Positions 43,195 to 52,000 of a DNA stretch of 64,000 nt are shown here, piece after piece (position 1 is the stretch's first letter; the number at the start of each line of letters is the position of its first letter). This DNA comes from UBA5448 sp045536965 (GTDB lineage Bacteria; Bacillota; Clostridia; Oscillospirales; SIG627), in NCBI GenBank assembly GCA_045536965.1, contig JAZSON010000019.1:1-64000 (forward strand), written 5' to 3'. The notes under the pieces were generated by a model, which had not been told where the DNA came from, searched no databases, and saw only the letters and a list, made by a program, of their open reading frames with translations. A program made the translations under genes and the position numbers.

Positions 43195-43320
43195 CTATGA
43201 AACGACGGAAAGAAAAACACCGCTGACAAACAGATAAAACATGATGCCAAACGCACAACCCGCCATAAACCCAATCGCAAAATCCAAAAATACATAGCGC
43301 CAATATCCATCTTTTTTCAT
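43195..43320 (-). CDS. Possible 41-residue membrane peptide
   Basis: A short open frame reading MKKDGYWRYVFLDFAIGF followed by two hydrophobic stretches (MAGCAFGIMFYLFV and VFLSVVS). It lies between the DUF4830 gene and the terminator on the same strand, and its stop is adjacent to the terminator. No clear ribosome binding site is visible, and I know no homologue. It may be a real membrane peptide or chance. Confidence 0.35.
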   Translation of the reverse strand: MKKDGYWRYVFLDFAIGFMAGCAFGIMFYLFVSGVFLSVVS

Positions 43321-43349
43321 GGTATTAGATTGCGCCGAATTTGGATGGT

Positions 43350-43829
43350 TTATGCGCTTTTAATCAAACTTTTTTGAAACCCGTCCACATTGGCGGTCGC
43401 AATATCGCCACCGATGACGGTATCGTCGAAAACAAGCAGATTGGCATAAACCGTTCCATCGTAATCATAGTTGGTGACGATATAAGTGTATCGCTTGACG
43501 GTTTTGTTTTTATACGCAGACAAATCACAACCCAAAACAGACTGCAATTCATTATAACGGGTATATACACCGTCAAATACAGCGGGAATGGTCACTTCAG
43601 TCACCGCAACCGCCTCGGTCTCAATATCCCATCCGCACAGATTCAAAAACCGCACACGGTCCTCCGCACTTTCAATATGTGTAAAATCCTTTTCGGTTAA
43701 ACTGCCGTTTTCCACCGCAATACTCGTTTGATCGGGCACGAGAAAAACCGCCATGGATAAGGCGAAAACCGACAGAAGCAAAAGACCTGCAAATTTAAGC
43801 GTGGATGCTTTGACCGAATAAATAAACAT
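43350..43829 (-). CDS. DUF4830 membrane-anchored protein
   Basis: A 159-residue protein with a basic N-terminus and one transmembrane helix (about residues 12-32), then an external domain. The domain carries RVRFLNLCGWDIETEAVAV, VTIPAVFDGVYTRYNELQ and GGDIATANVDGFQKSL, which match the DUF4830 pattern (GW near the start, IP then YN-LQ, then GGD). Function unknown. The start at ATG 43829 follows GGGGGA on the minus strand. It begins 50 bases after the ABC-F stop, probably co-transcribed. Confidence 0.8.
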   Translation of the reverse strand: MFIYSVKASTLKFAGLLLLSVFALSMAVFLVPDQTSIAVENGSLTEKDFTHIESAEDRVRFLNLCGWDIETEAVAVTEVTIPAVFDGVYTRYNELQSVLGCDLSAYKNKTVKRYTYIVTNYDYDGTVYANLLVFDDTVIGGDIATANVDGFQKSLIKSA

Positions 43830-43879
43830 ACTTACAATCCCCCTTTTTTCATCCCTAATGTATGCGGGGGATATACGCT

Positions 43880-45769
43880 TTATGACTGGGATGCCTCCCA
43901 TTCCTCGTAAAGAGACATCAAAGTATTTTCCATTTCTTCTTTTTGTGCCGAAAGTTCTTCCAGTTTTTTGTAATCGGTGGCGGCTTCTCCCATCATTTTT
44001 TCATCAATGGCTTTGATTTCATCCTCCAGCCGCGGGATTTCACTTTCCAAAAAAGCAAGGCGTCGCTGAGCCTTTTTCTCCTCCGAACGTCTTTTTTTCA
44101 AATCCCGATAAGCCTCTGCTGCCTCACTCGGTGCTTTCGGTTCTTTTTTCATTTCGATATCATTTTCACTCAACCAACTGCGGTATTCCTCGTATCCCCC
44201 CTCGAAGACCATCGTGTTTTCGGCAGAAAAGGCCAAAATACGGGTAGCCATGCGGGTCAACAAATAGCGGTCATGGGATACGGCGATCACGGTGCCGTCA
44301 AAGGCAGTTAACGCCCCTTCCAGTGCCTCGCAAGTCGCGGCATCCAAATGGTTGGTCGGTTCATCGAGAATCAGCACATTGCATCGACGGGTCATAAGTT
44401 TGGCAAGCGTGATGCGGGCGCGTTCACCGCCGCTTAACACGGCAATCTTTTTTTCAGCATCTTCCCCGCGAAAGAGAAAAAGAGCCAAAAGGCCGCGCAG
44501 TTTTTCATTGGAGGTTTCTCCCCCCGCCTCGCGCAGCTCCTCCAAAACGGTATTATCCGGATTCAACCGCTGATTTTCCTGATCGTAATAGCCAATCTTT
44601 ACGTTGTATCCAAAATTGTAGGTACCGCGATAAGGGGGATAAACGCCGCACAAAATTTTAAGTACCGTTGATTTTCCGCAACCATTCGGACCGACAATAA
44701 AAAAGCGATCATCTTTCTTCACTTCAAAAGAAAGTCCTTCAAAGAGCGTTTTTTCTCCAAAACGCATGGACAGATTCGAGACGTTGAGCACATCATTTCC
44801 ACTTGGCAATGTTCCCTCAAATTGAAATCTCGCTTCCATGGGCGGCGGCATCGGTTTATCCAGTTTGACCATGCGATCGAGTGCCTTTTGACGGCTTTCG
44901 GCCGCTATGATATTACGCTGGCGGTTCCATTTACGTTGCAACGCGATATATGCTTCAATGCGGCGAATTTCTTTTTGCTGATCACGATAATGCTTCTCGT
45001 AAATCTCGGCATTTTTAACTTTTTCTTCGGTATAATACGAATAGTTTCCCTTATAAAACGTTCCGCGCCCGTTTTCAATTTCGAGGGTTTTATTGGTCAC
45101 GCTATCCAAAAAATAACGGTCATGAGAAACGGTAATCAACGTAACCTTCATGTTCCGCAGTTGTTCCTCCAACCAAGTTACGGCGCGAATATCCAGATGG
45201 TTGGTAGGCTCATCAAGAAACAGAATATCGGGAGTGTTCAACAAAAGTCCCGCCAACGCAAGGGTGGTCTGTTGGCCGCCCGAAAGGGTGTTGACAGGTC
45301 TTTGCTGCATTTCTTCCGAAAAGCCCAGTTTTTTCAAAACTCCCGCAATTCGACTTCGGTAACTGTCTCCGCCCAGTTTACGATGCTGTTCGCTCAAACG
45401 TTGATAACGATCCAAAAGGGATGTATCCGCATTTTCCGCATGCAATTCTTTTTCAACACGCTCAAGTTCTTCCTCAATACGAATAAGCTCGGTAAAGCCC
45501 GAGCGCATTTCTTCAAACAAAGTGAAATTGGAATGGTGCGCACGCACCTGCTGACCAAGATAGCCGATTTTCGCGCCGTTTGCAATGGTGATTACCCCGT
45601 CGGTGGCTTCCATTTCACCGAGCAGGACCTTCAAAAGGGTGGTTTTTCCTGCGCCGTTGACACCGACAAGACCGAGCTTATCGCCTGCTTCCAAAGAAAA
45701 CCCGACGCCTGCAAATAGCGTTCTGTCTCCAAAAGCAACCGAAACGTCCTTACATTGTATCACTGCCAT
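43880..45769 (-). CDS. ABC-F family ATPase (translation factor or ribosome protection)
   Basis: A 629-residue soluble protein with two ABC domains and no membrane segment. Domain 1 has GVNGAGKTTLLKVL, LSGGQQTTLALAGLLL and FLDEPTNHLD; domain 2 has GPNGCGKSTVLKIL, LSGGERARITLAKL and ILDEPTNHLD. The interdomain linker is helical and charged. A C-terminal coiled coil of about 90 residues follows. ABC-F proteins bind the ribosomal E site and either aid translation or protect from antibiotics; which applies here cannot be read from sequence. Start 45769 (MAVIQ) follows GGAGG at 11 bases; upstream in-frame codons overlap the promoter. Confidence 0.9.
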   Translation of the reverse strand: MAVIQCKDVSVAFGDRTLFAGVGFSLEAGDKLGLVGVNGAGKTTLLKVLLGEMEATDGVITIANGAKIGYLGQQVRAHHSNFTLFEEMRSGFTELIRIEEELERVEKELHAENADTSLLDRYQRLSEQHRKLGGDSYRSRIAGVLKKLGFSEEMQQRPVNTLSGGQQTTLALAGLLLNTPDILFLDEPTNHLDIRAVTWLEEQLRNMKVTLITVSHDRYFLDSVTNKTLEIENGRGTFYKGNYSYYTEEKVKNAEIYEKHYRDQQKEIRRIEAYIALQRKWNRQRNIIAAESRQKALDRMVKLDKPMPPPMEARFQFEGTLPSGNDVLNVSNLSMRFGEKTLFEGLSFEVKKDDRFFIVGPNGCGKSTVLKILCGVYPPYRGTYNFGYNVKIGYYDQENQRLNPDNTVLEELREAGGETSNEKLRGLLALFLFRGEDAEKKIAVLSGGERARITLAKLMTRRCNVLILDEPTNHLDAATCEALEGALTAFDGTVIAVSHDRYLLTRMATRILAFSAENTMVFEGGYEEYRSWLSENDIEMKKEPKAPSEAAEAYRDLKKRRSEEKKAQRRLAFLESEIPRLEDEIKAIDEKMMGEAATDYKKLEELSAQKEEMENTLMSLYEEWEASQS

Positions 45770-45822
45770 AATCCGACTATCCTCCGTCCTTTTCTTTCTG
45801 TCAAAAGAAAGAATGCATGGGT

Positions 45823-45851
45823 AGTATACCACATTTTCTACCTACTTGCAA
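45823..45851 (-). promoter_or_regulatory. Promoter for the ABC-F gene
   Basis: On the minus strand TTGCAA (45846-45851) and TATACT (45823-45828) are 17 bases apart. Confidence 0.7.
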
Positions 45852-45884
45852 CAAAAACAAATACAAAAAGAAAGCCTAAAACAC

Positions 45885-45913
45885 TTGACATTCGCCGAAA
45901 AACTATATATAAT
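45885..45913 (+). promoter_or_regulatory. Consensus promoter for the ECF/pantothenate kinase pair
   Basis: Perfect TTGACA (45885-45890) and TATAAT (45908-45913) are 17 bases apart. It is divergent from the ABC-F promoter, with 33 bases between the two -35 elements. Confidence 0.85.
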
Positions 45914-45983
45914 ATGGTAACTTATAATATAGTCTTATATTCAGCTTTCTCGGCAAACAGAACGCACGAAAGGATGTGTTATT

Positions 45984-46574
45984 TTGAACACAAAACAAAA
46001 CAACGCAGCAGGTATCTCGCTTTTGATTGCGGTTACGGTTGCTCTGCAATTTCTCTCCTCTTTTCTCTCGGTTTTTTTGCAATTTTCTCTCTCTCTGGTT
46101 ATGGTGCCCATTGTCATTGCCGCTGTGTATTTCGGCATCAAAGGCAGCATAGCAACAGGGGTTGCGTTTGGAACAACCGTATTTATCCAGTGTCTTGCAG
46201 GTTTGGATGTAGGCGGTGCTACTTTACTCGGCATTGCTCCATTCTTTACCTTCCTTGCTACCGTCGGACGCGGTCTGCTGGTTGGTTGCATCACAGGATT
46301 GATTCCTGTTTTGATGCGTAAATGCACACATCGACTTTGGCTCATCACGGGTATAACCGCCATTTTTGCCGTTGTGTCCAATACGGGTATTTTCGTTTTT
46401 CTCTTTGCCACCTTATTCAATCAAACATTGCATGAATGGGCAGGCAGTGAGTCAACCATCAATTTTATCGTTTTTTCTTTGGTCGGCATCAATTTCATCA
46501 TCGAACTCTCGTCGACCGTTTTACTATCTCCTCCCATCGTCAAAGCAATCGGCTATGTGAAAAAACTGTTCTAA
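45984..46574 (+). CDS. ECF transporter S-component, probable pantothenate uptake
   Basis: A 196-residue integral membrane protein with about six hydrophobic helices, as in substrate-binding S-components of ECF vitamin transporters. The first segment MNTKQNNAAGISLLIAVTVA shows the short polar lead typical of these proteins. Because the next gene is a type II pantothenate kinase, the vitamin is most likely pantothenate; this rests on context only. The start is TTG 45984, about 10 bases after AAAGGA. The shared energising subunits EcfA and EcfT are not in this window. Confidence 0.72.
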   Translation: MNTKQNNAAGISLLIAVTVALQFLSSFLSVFLQFSLSLVMVPIVIAAVYFGIKGSIATGVAFGTTVFIQCLAGLDVGGATLLGIAPFFTFLATVGRGLLVGCITGLIPVLMRKCTHRLWLITGITAIFAVVSNTGIFVFLFATLFNQTLHEWAGSESTINFIVFSLVGINFIIELSSTVLLSPPIVKAIGYVKKLF

Positions 46575-46596
46575 TTTCATTGATAAGGAAAGAGTT

Positions 46597-47427
46597 ATGG
46601 GAATTGTCATCGGTGTGGATATCGGCGGCAGCACCACCAAGATCTGCGGCTTCGATACCCGTGAAAAACTCATAGAGCCTTTAATTGTCAAATCGGGCGA
46701 CCCTTTGGCATCCTTTTATGGCGCCTTCGGAAAATTCACCCAATTAAATCACATTGCCATGTCCGCCATTGAAGCGATTATGGTGACAGGTGCCGGTTCC
46801 ACGTTTATCACCGAAGACCCCTATGGACTCCCCACCTACCATGTACCCGAATTCGATTCTGTCGGTTTAGGCGGACAATATCTGTCTAAATTACAAAATG
46901 CCATCGTTGTCAGCATGGGCACCGGTACGGCGCTCGTTTTGGCCGAAGGTAAAAAGTTAACTTATTTGGGCGGTACGGGTGTCGGCGGCGGCACTGTGAT
47001 TGGTCTGTCCAAATTGATTCTCGACATGCATTCTATTGAACATATTGCTGCACTTGCCGAAAACAGCGACTTGACAAAAGTCAATCTTTTGCTTAAAGAC
47101 ATTTCCAACAAAAACATCATTGAAACATTCCCGCCCGAAACCACCGCATCAAACTTCGGCAAAATAAGCGACATCGCCTCCCGTGAAGATATTGCAGGCG
47201 GTATTTTCAGCATGGTCTACGAGTCCATTGGTATGCTCTCGGTCTTTGCTGCACGCGCTTACAATCTCAGAGATGTTGTACTGATCGGCAATTTGGCTAC
47301 CCTTCCGAAATCCAAGGATACTTTTGACCAACTCAGCACCATGTTCAATATGCGCTTCACCATCCCCGAATCTGCCCAATTCGGCACCGTTATCGGCGCC
47401 GCTTTGACATATTTTATCACCCATTAG
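46597..47427 (+). CDS. coaW: Type II pantothenate kinase (CoaW-like)
   Basis: Predicted to phosphorylate pantothenate, the first step of coenzyme A synthesis. The 276-residue protein begins IGVDIGGSTTKICGF (actin-like phosphate motif), then VTGAGSTFIT, EFDSVGLGGQYL, VVSMGTGTALVLA and LGGTGVGGGTVIGLSKL, the pattern of CoaW from staphylococci and bacilli. Type II enzymes are not inhibited by CoA. It is co-transcribed with the putative pantothenate S-component 22 bases upstream. Confidence 0.88.
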   Translation: MGIVIGVDIGGSTTKICGFDTREKLIEPLIVKSGDPLASFYGAFGKFTQLNHIAMSAIEAIMVTGAGSTFITEDPYGLPTYHVPEFDSVGLGGQYLSKLQNAIVVSMGTGTALVLAEGKKLTYLGGTGVGGGTVIGLSKLILDMHSIEHIAALAENSDLTKVNLLLKDISNKNIIETFPPETTASNFGKISDIASREDIAGGIFSMVYESIGMLSVFAARAYNLRDVVLIGNLATLPKSKDTFDQLSTMFNMRFTIPESAQFGTVIGAALTYFITH

Positions 47428-47488
47428 ACATATTGTGGTGGGCTTTTTTGCCTGCCACTGTTTTTTACAGAAAGGTTGTGTTTATGTT

Positions 47489-48949
47489 ATGCTCGCAAAC
47501 AATGTAAGGGAAGGTTTAACCTTTGACGACGTTCTCTTAATCCCCGCAAAAAGCGAAGTTTTGCCCTACCAAGTGGATCTTTCCACCCGCCTTACCAATT
47601 CCATCCGTTTAAACATTCCTCTAATGACAGCCGCCATGGATACCGTTACCGAATCGAACATGGCGATCGCCATTGCCCGTGAAGGCGGCATCGGCGTCAT
47701 TCACAAAAACATGCCCATCGAAAAGCAGACCGATGAGGTTGACCGTGTTAAAAGAAGCGAAAACGGCGTTATCGTCAATCCCTTCTTCCTCACCCCCGAT
47801 CACTATGTGTATGAGGCCGATGAATTGATGGCCAAATACAAAATTTCGGGTGTGCCTGTTTGTGAAAACGGCAAGTTGGTCGGTATTATCACCAACCGCG
47901 ATATACGCTTCCTGACCGATCACAACATTCACATCAAAGAGGTCATGACCACGCAAGATAAACTTATTACTGCGCCCGTCGGCACCACTTTGGAGGAAGC
48001 CAAAGAAATTCTGTGTCAGCACCGCATTGAAAAACTCCCCCTCGTTGACGAGAATTTTGCGCTCAAAGGTCTTATCACCATCAAGGATATTGAAAAGGCC
48101 ATCCGTTATCCCAACGCCGCAAAAGATAAAAACGGTCGTCTCCTCTGCGCCGCCGCCATTGGCGTAACTGCCGATGTGCTTGATCGTGCCGCCGCCCTCC
48201 TTGGCGCAGGTGCCGATGCTCTCGTTCTCGACTCTGCACACGGTCACTCTGCCAACATTATCAGCTGTGTCCGCAAGATCAAAGAAGCTTTCCCCGATGC
48301 CCAATTGATCGCAGGTAACATTGCCACCGCGCAAGCCGCTGAAGATCTTATCGCAGCAGGCGCAGATTGCCTCAAGGTTGGTATCGGCCCCGGTTCTATC
48401 TGCACTACCCGTGTCGTATCGGGTATTGGCGTTCCCCAAATCACTGCAATCGGTGACGTTGCGGCCGTTGCCCGCAAACACAACATCCCCATCATCGCCG
48501 ACGGCGGTATCAAGTACAGCGGCGATATTCCCAAAGCCATTGCCGCGGGCGCAAGCGTTGTTATGGTCGGCTCTCTGGTTGCAGGTTGCGAAGAAAGCCC
48601 CGGCGATACCGAAATCTACCAAGGCAGACAGTTCAAAGTCTACCGCGGCATGGGTTCTCTTGCCGCCATGCAAAAAGGTTCCAAAGACCGTTACTTCCAA
48701 GAAAACGCACAAAAACTTGTTCCCGAAGGCGTTGAAGGTCGCGTACCTTACAAGGGCTCTCTCGCCGACAGCGTCTATCAACTGATGGGCGGTCTCCGTT
48801 CGGGTATGGGCTATTGCGGTACCAGAACAGTGGACGAGCTGATTGAAAACGGTCAGTTCATCCGTATCACCGGCGCAGGTTTGAAAGAATCTCATCCCCA
48901 CGATATTTATATCACCAAAGAGGCTCCCAACTATAGCGTCAATCCTTAA
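47489..48949 (+). CDS. guaB: Inosine-5'-monophosphate dehydrogenase
   Basis: Oxidises IMP to XMP with NAD+, the committed step in guanine nucleotide synthesis. The 486-residue protein has LTFDDVLLIPAKSEVLP, a CBS-pair insert (about residues 95-205), VLDSAHGHSANII, and the active-site loop GIGPGSICTTRVVSG with the catalytic cysteine. The mobile flap (GVEGRVPYKGSL) and GGLRSGMGYCG follow. ATG 47489 is the only plausible start in frame; AAAGG is 13 bases upstream. It ends at a strong terminator. Confidence 0.97.
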   Translation: MLANNVREGLTFDDVLLIPAKSEVLPYQVDLSTRLTNSIRLNIPLMTAAMDTVTESNMAIAIAREGGIGVIHKNMPIEKQTDEVDRVKRSENGVIVNPFFLTPDHYVYEADELMAKYKISGVPVCENGKLVGIITNRDIRFLTDHNIHIKEVMTTQDKLITAPVGTTLEEAKEILCQHRIEKLPLVDENFALKGLITIKDIEKAIRYPNAAKDKNGRLLCAAAIGVTADVLDRAAALLGAGADALVLDSAHGHSANIISCVRKIKEAFPDAQLIAGNIATAQAAEDLIAAGADCLKVGIGPGSICTTRVVSGIGVPQITAIGDVAAVARKHNIPIIADGGIKYSGDIPKAIAAGASVVMVGSLVAGCEESPGDTEIYQGRQFKVYRGMGSLAAMQKGSKDRYFQENAQKLVPEGVEGRVPYKGSLADSVYQLMGGLRSGMGYCGTRTVDELIENGQFIRITGAGLKESHPHDIYITKEAPNYSVNP

Positions 48950-48956
48950 CACAACC

Positions 48957-48990
48957 AAACGCCGACCGAAAATTCGGTCGGCGTTTTAAT
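48957..48990 (+). terminator. Terminator after guaB
   Basis: AAACGCCGACCGAA (48957-48970) pairs with TTCGGTCGGCGTTT (48973-48986), followed by T-rich sequence. Confidence 0.88.
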
Positions 48991-48998
48991 TGCAAAAG

Positions 48999-49026
48999 AA
49001 AAGGCAGAGAATTTCTCTGCCTTTTT
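48999..49026 (-). terminator. Terminator after the first giant surface protein
   Basis: GGCAGAG/CTCTGCC with flanking A- and T-runs. On the minus strand it follows the stop at 49034 and is followed by a T-run. Confidence 0.75.
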
Positions 49027-49033
49027 GTGTTAT

Positions 49034-52000
49034 TTATACCCTTTGTCTCTTATGTCTTTTTCCGAGAACAATCAGCGCACTACCCAAAATCAGGGTCACA
49101 ACGAGAACCGATGCCCAAATGATCAGTGCACCGCTGTCGCCTGTTGCTACAACACGGTCAACCATACGAATGTTGGTGAAGTTTGTAGCGCTTCTTGCCT
49201 TGAGCGCGTAGTCCACGGTATAACGAAGGGTTCTGCTTCCGCTCACATTGCCGCCTGTCTTGGCGTAACCATCCAAAAGTCCTGTTATCTCACCACCGCC
49301 GAGCGAAACGACCACTTTGCCGTTAAGGGTGCTGTCGACTACACTGCCGCCGTTCACTCTGCCGATTCTGCCGCCAACGACCGTAATTTTAACATTACCG
49401 TTGTGTGTGCCCGAACCTGTCCAGGTACCGCCGTATACAGCTGAAACCATACCGCCGAGGATCTCAATAAGAATGTCAAAGTTGCTCGGTGTGTAGGCGC
49501 CCGATACATGTCCGCTGATTTTCGTAGCATCACCACCGACAATCAATTCGGCGTATCCATTCAATCCTGCGCACACATATGAGAAAGTGCCACCGAAAAC
49601 ATTCATCTTCGTGCCGACACCGCCCGCATGTCTGACATAGATAGAGGAAGCGGTAGAAGTAAAGGTGGAAGTAAAGTAAGTGCTGTAACCCGCGGGAGGA
49701 TAATAACTAAAGCGGTTGCAACTGTTATCCCAATGCACGTTCTTATAAATGAAGTTAACACTCGGGCTATACGTTCTACGTTCAATATCACACTTGACAA
49801 CAGAAGAATCGGCCATTTCGTACTTGGTTAACGCATCCGTTGCCAAAACGCCGCGACTTGAACCGATCACCGTAACCGGTTTGGATACTTGCGGAGTCGT
49901 AATGGTGCTGTTGAGGGTGACTTGACCCGTGGTAGCATTGGTGGAAACCTTTACAGTCACCTTGCCCTTTACATTATCATTCAATTTATTGAGTCGGATT
50001 TCTGCCATCTCGGTTCTGCCCGTCAGATGGATATTGGTACCGCTGTAAAGGGAACTTGCGCTCTTTTCATAGTTGCTGATATAGTCAAGCGCATTCAAAA
50101 TACTGCTGAAAGGTTTTGCTTTAGTGCCGTCGCCATTGGTAATTTTGGTGCTGCCGTTTACATAGACATCCAACTGTGTGGTAGTTACAATTTTAGTGAT
50201 GCCAAGTACATACGCATCGGCGGGAATCTTAGAAGCTCCAAGCTTTGCAAGTTCCGTCGAGGTGACAACGCCATTTGTCTCTCCATCAAGAAGTTTCGCC
50301 GACAAAAGATCGGTGACAACAGCATTTTTATTTCTCAAAAGAATGGTAGAAGAAAAAGTAGTGCCTCCGCTAATGTTACCTGCAAATAGGTTTTCGACAG
50401 TACCTTTTTCAATGACAATGTTCGCAGAACCGCCAACATCACCTATCGAACCACCGCCGACAAGAATGCTCACATTCGCGCCATTTAGCAAAATAGAGGT
50501 GTTACCGCTCACTGTACCCATTATACCGCCACCGATGATACCGACATAACTACCCGACAAAACGGTAAGCGAAGTAGAATCCACTTCATCACTCATAGCG
50601 CCGCCGACCAACATGGTAGGAGCGGCCAATGTGCATCCTGCTCCCATGGTCAAAGCGTTTCCGTTTGCTAAGATAGCCAATTCAGGTTTGCTTTCATCAT
50701 TTTCAGATGACACTGTATCCAAAGTGATATTTTTGAATTCCACAGGGCCATTGAGCGAAAGAATCACAGCATCGCCTTCGCCTTCAACAATCAAAGATGC
50801 TTTTTTATTGCCCGTGATGGTAACATTGCCGTCAAATGAATAGGTGTTATAAATAGCGCTATCGTCTGTTGAAACGGTCGCATCGGCAAGAAGTACAATG
50901 GTTCCGCCCTCACCGAGTTTATTGAAATTCAGGAATGCATCGTCCATGGTGGTAAAGGGTTTGGCCTTGGTACCATCGCTCTCACCAACAAAAGTAGGAT
51001 CAACGTAGACCGTTTCCTGGAGGTTTTCGATATATCCAATAACCTCATAGGAATCAAAGTCAATAGCCGCCGATTCCTTCGGGGCATATTTTACGCCGAG
51101 GTTACCCTCAACAATCACTTTACTGATAGTTGTTTCGCCGCTGGCTGAACCCTCGTTACGGTAATAGGCATCGCCTTTACCTTCCAAGCTTCCGCTATGA
51201 GATCCACCCGCAAAAATTACAGTATACTCTTCCACATAAGAATTGGTAGTGCCGCCGCTGGAGTAGGAAGCACGGCTGTATCCCGTAACATCACTCCCCT
51301 TTTCCAAGCGAAGGGTGATTTTGTTGGCAGTACGCTTGTAGGCACCAAATGCTACGTTGGTAATAGAGTTTCTCAAAACGATATTGACTTCATCCACGCC
51401 TACACCATAGGGTGCATTTGCGGTAAACCAGTTGGTAACCTTCGTATTGGTCAAATACAGGTTTTTACCGCCCATGATATTCTGAACGGTGGTATTTTTT
51501 ACATACAGATCCGCATTGCGTCCGCCGTAAATATACACGATATCATTGGAGAACGAAGCGCCATCCACCGTCATTTCAAAGGCATCGTCAAAAGGCGATG
51601 CGGTCATATCGTCATGATACTTTTGCGCAAAAAGAACAATCGCACGATAGTTAGGCGCTGAAAAAGCCACGTTTTGCCAGACAATCGGGCCCTGCATAAT
51701 AAAATCAAATCCGGTACTCGATCCGGCGTAGTGGTGTTTTACGGTGCTATTAGAATTGGTGACGATGGTACCGCCGCGCACCTTTAAAGAGAATGAATAT
51801 TCAGGAGACACATAGTTTGTCTTTTTGCTGTCTAACACAACCGTTCCGACTATTTGGATAGTTACAGAGGATGCAATGCCGCGCTTATAAAGACTTATTG
51901 CTCGGTTGACCGCTTTTTCAAAGGTTTTCATGCGGAGCGCTTCGGTCAAGCCGCTGTTCGCATCATTTCCGCCTTCACCAACGAACAGAATAACGGGTTT

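Noticed and set aside
47621..48958. Open frame (445 codons) on the minus strand
   Set aside because: It is antisense to guaB, which has all IMP dehydrogenase motifs.
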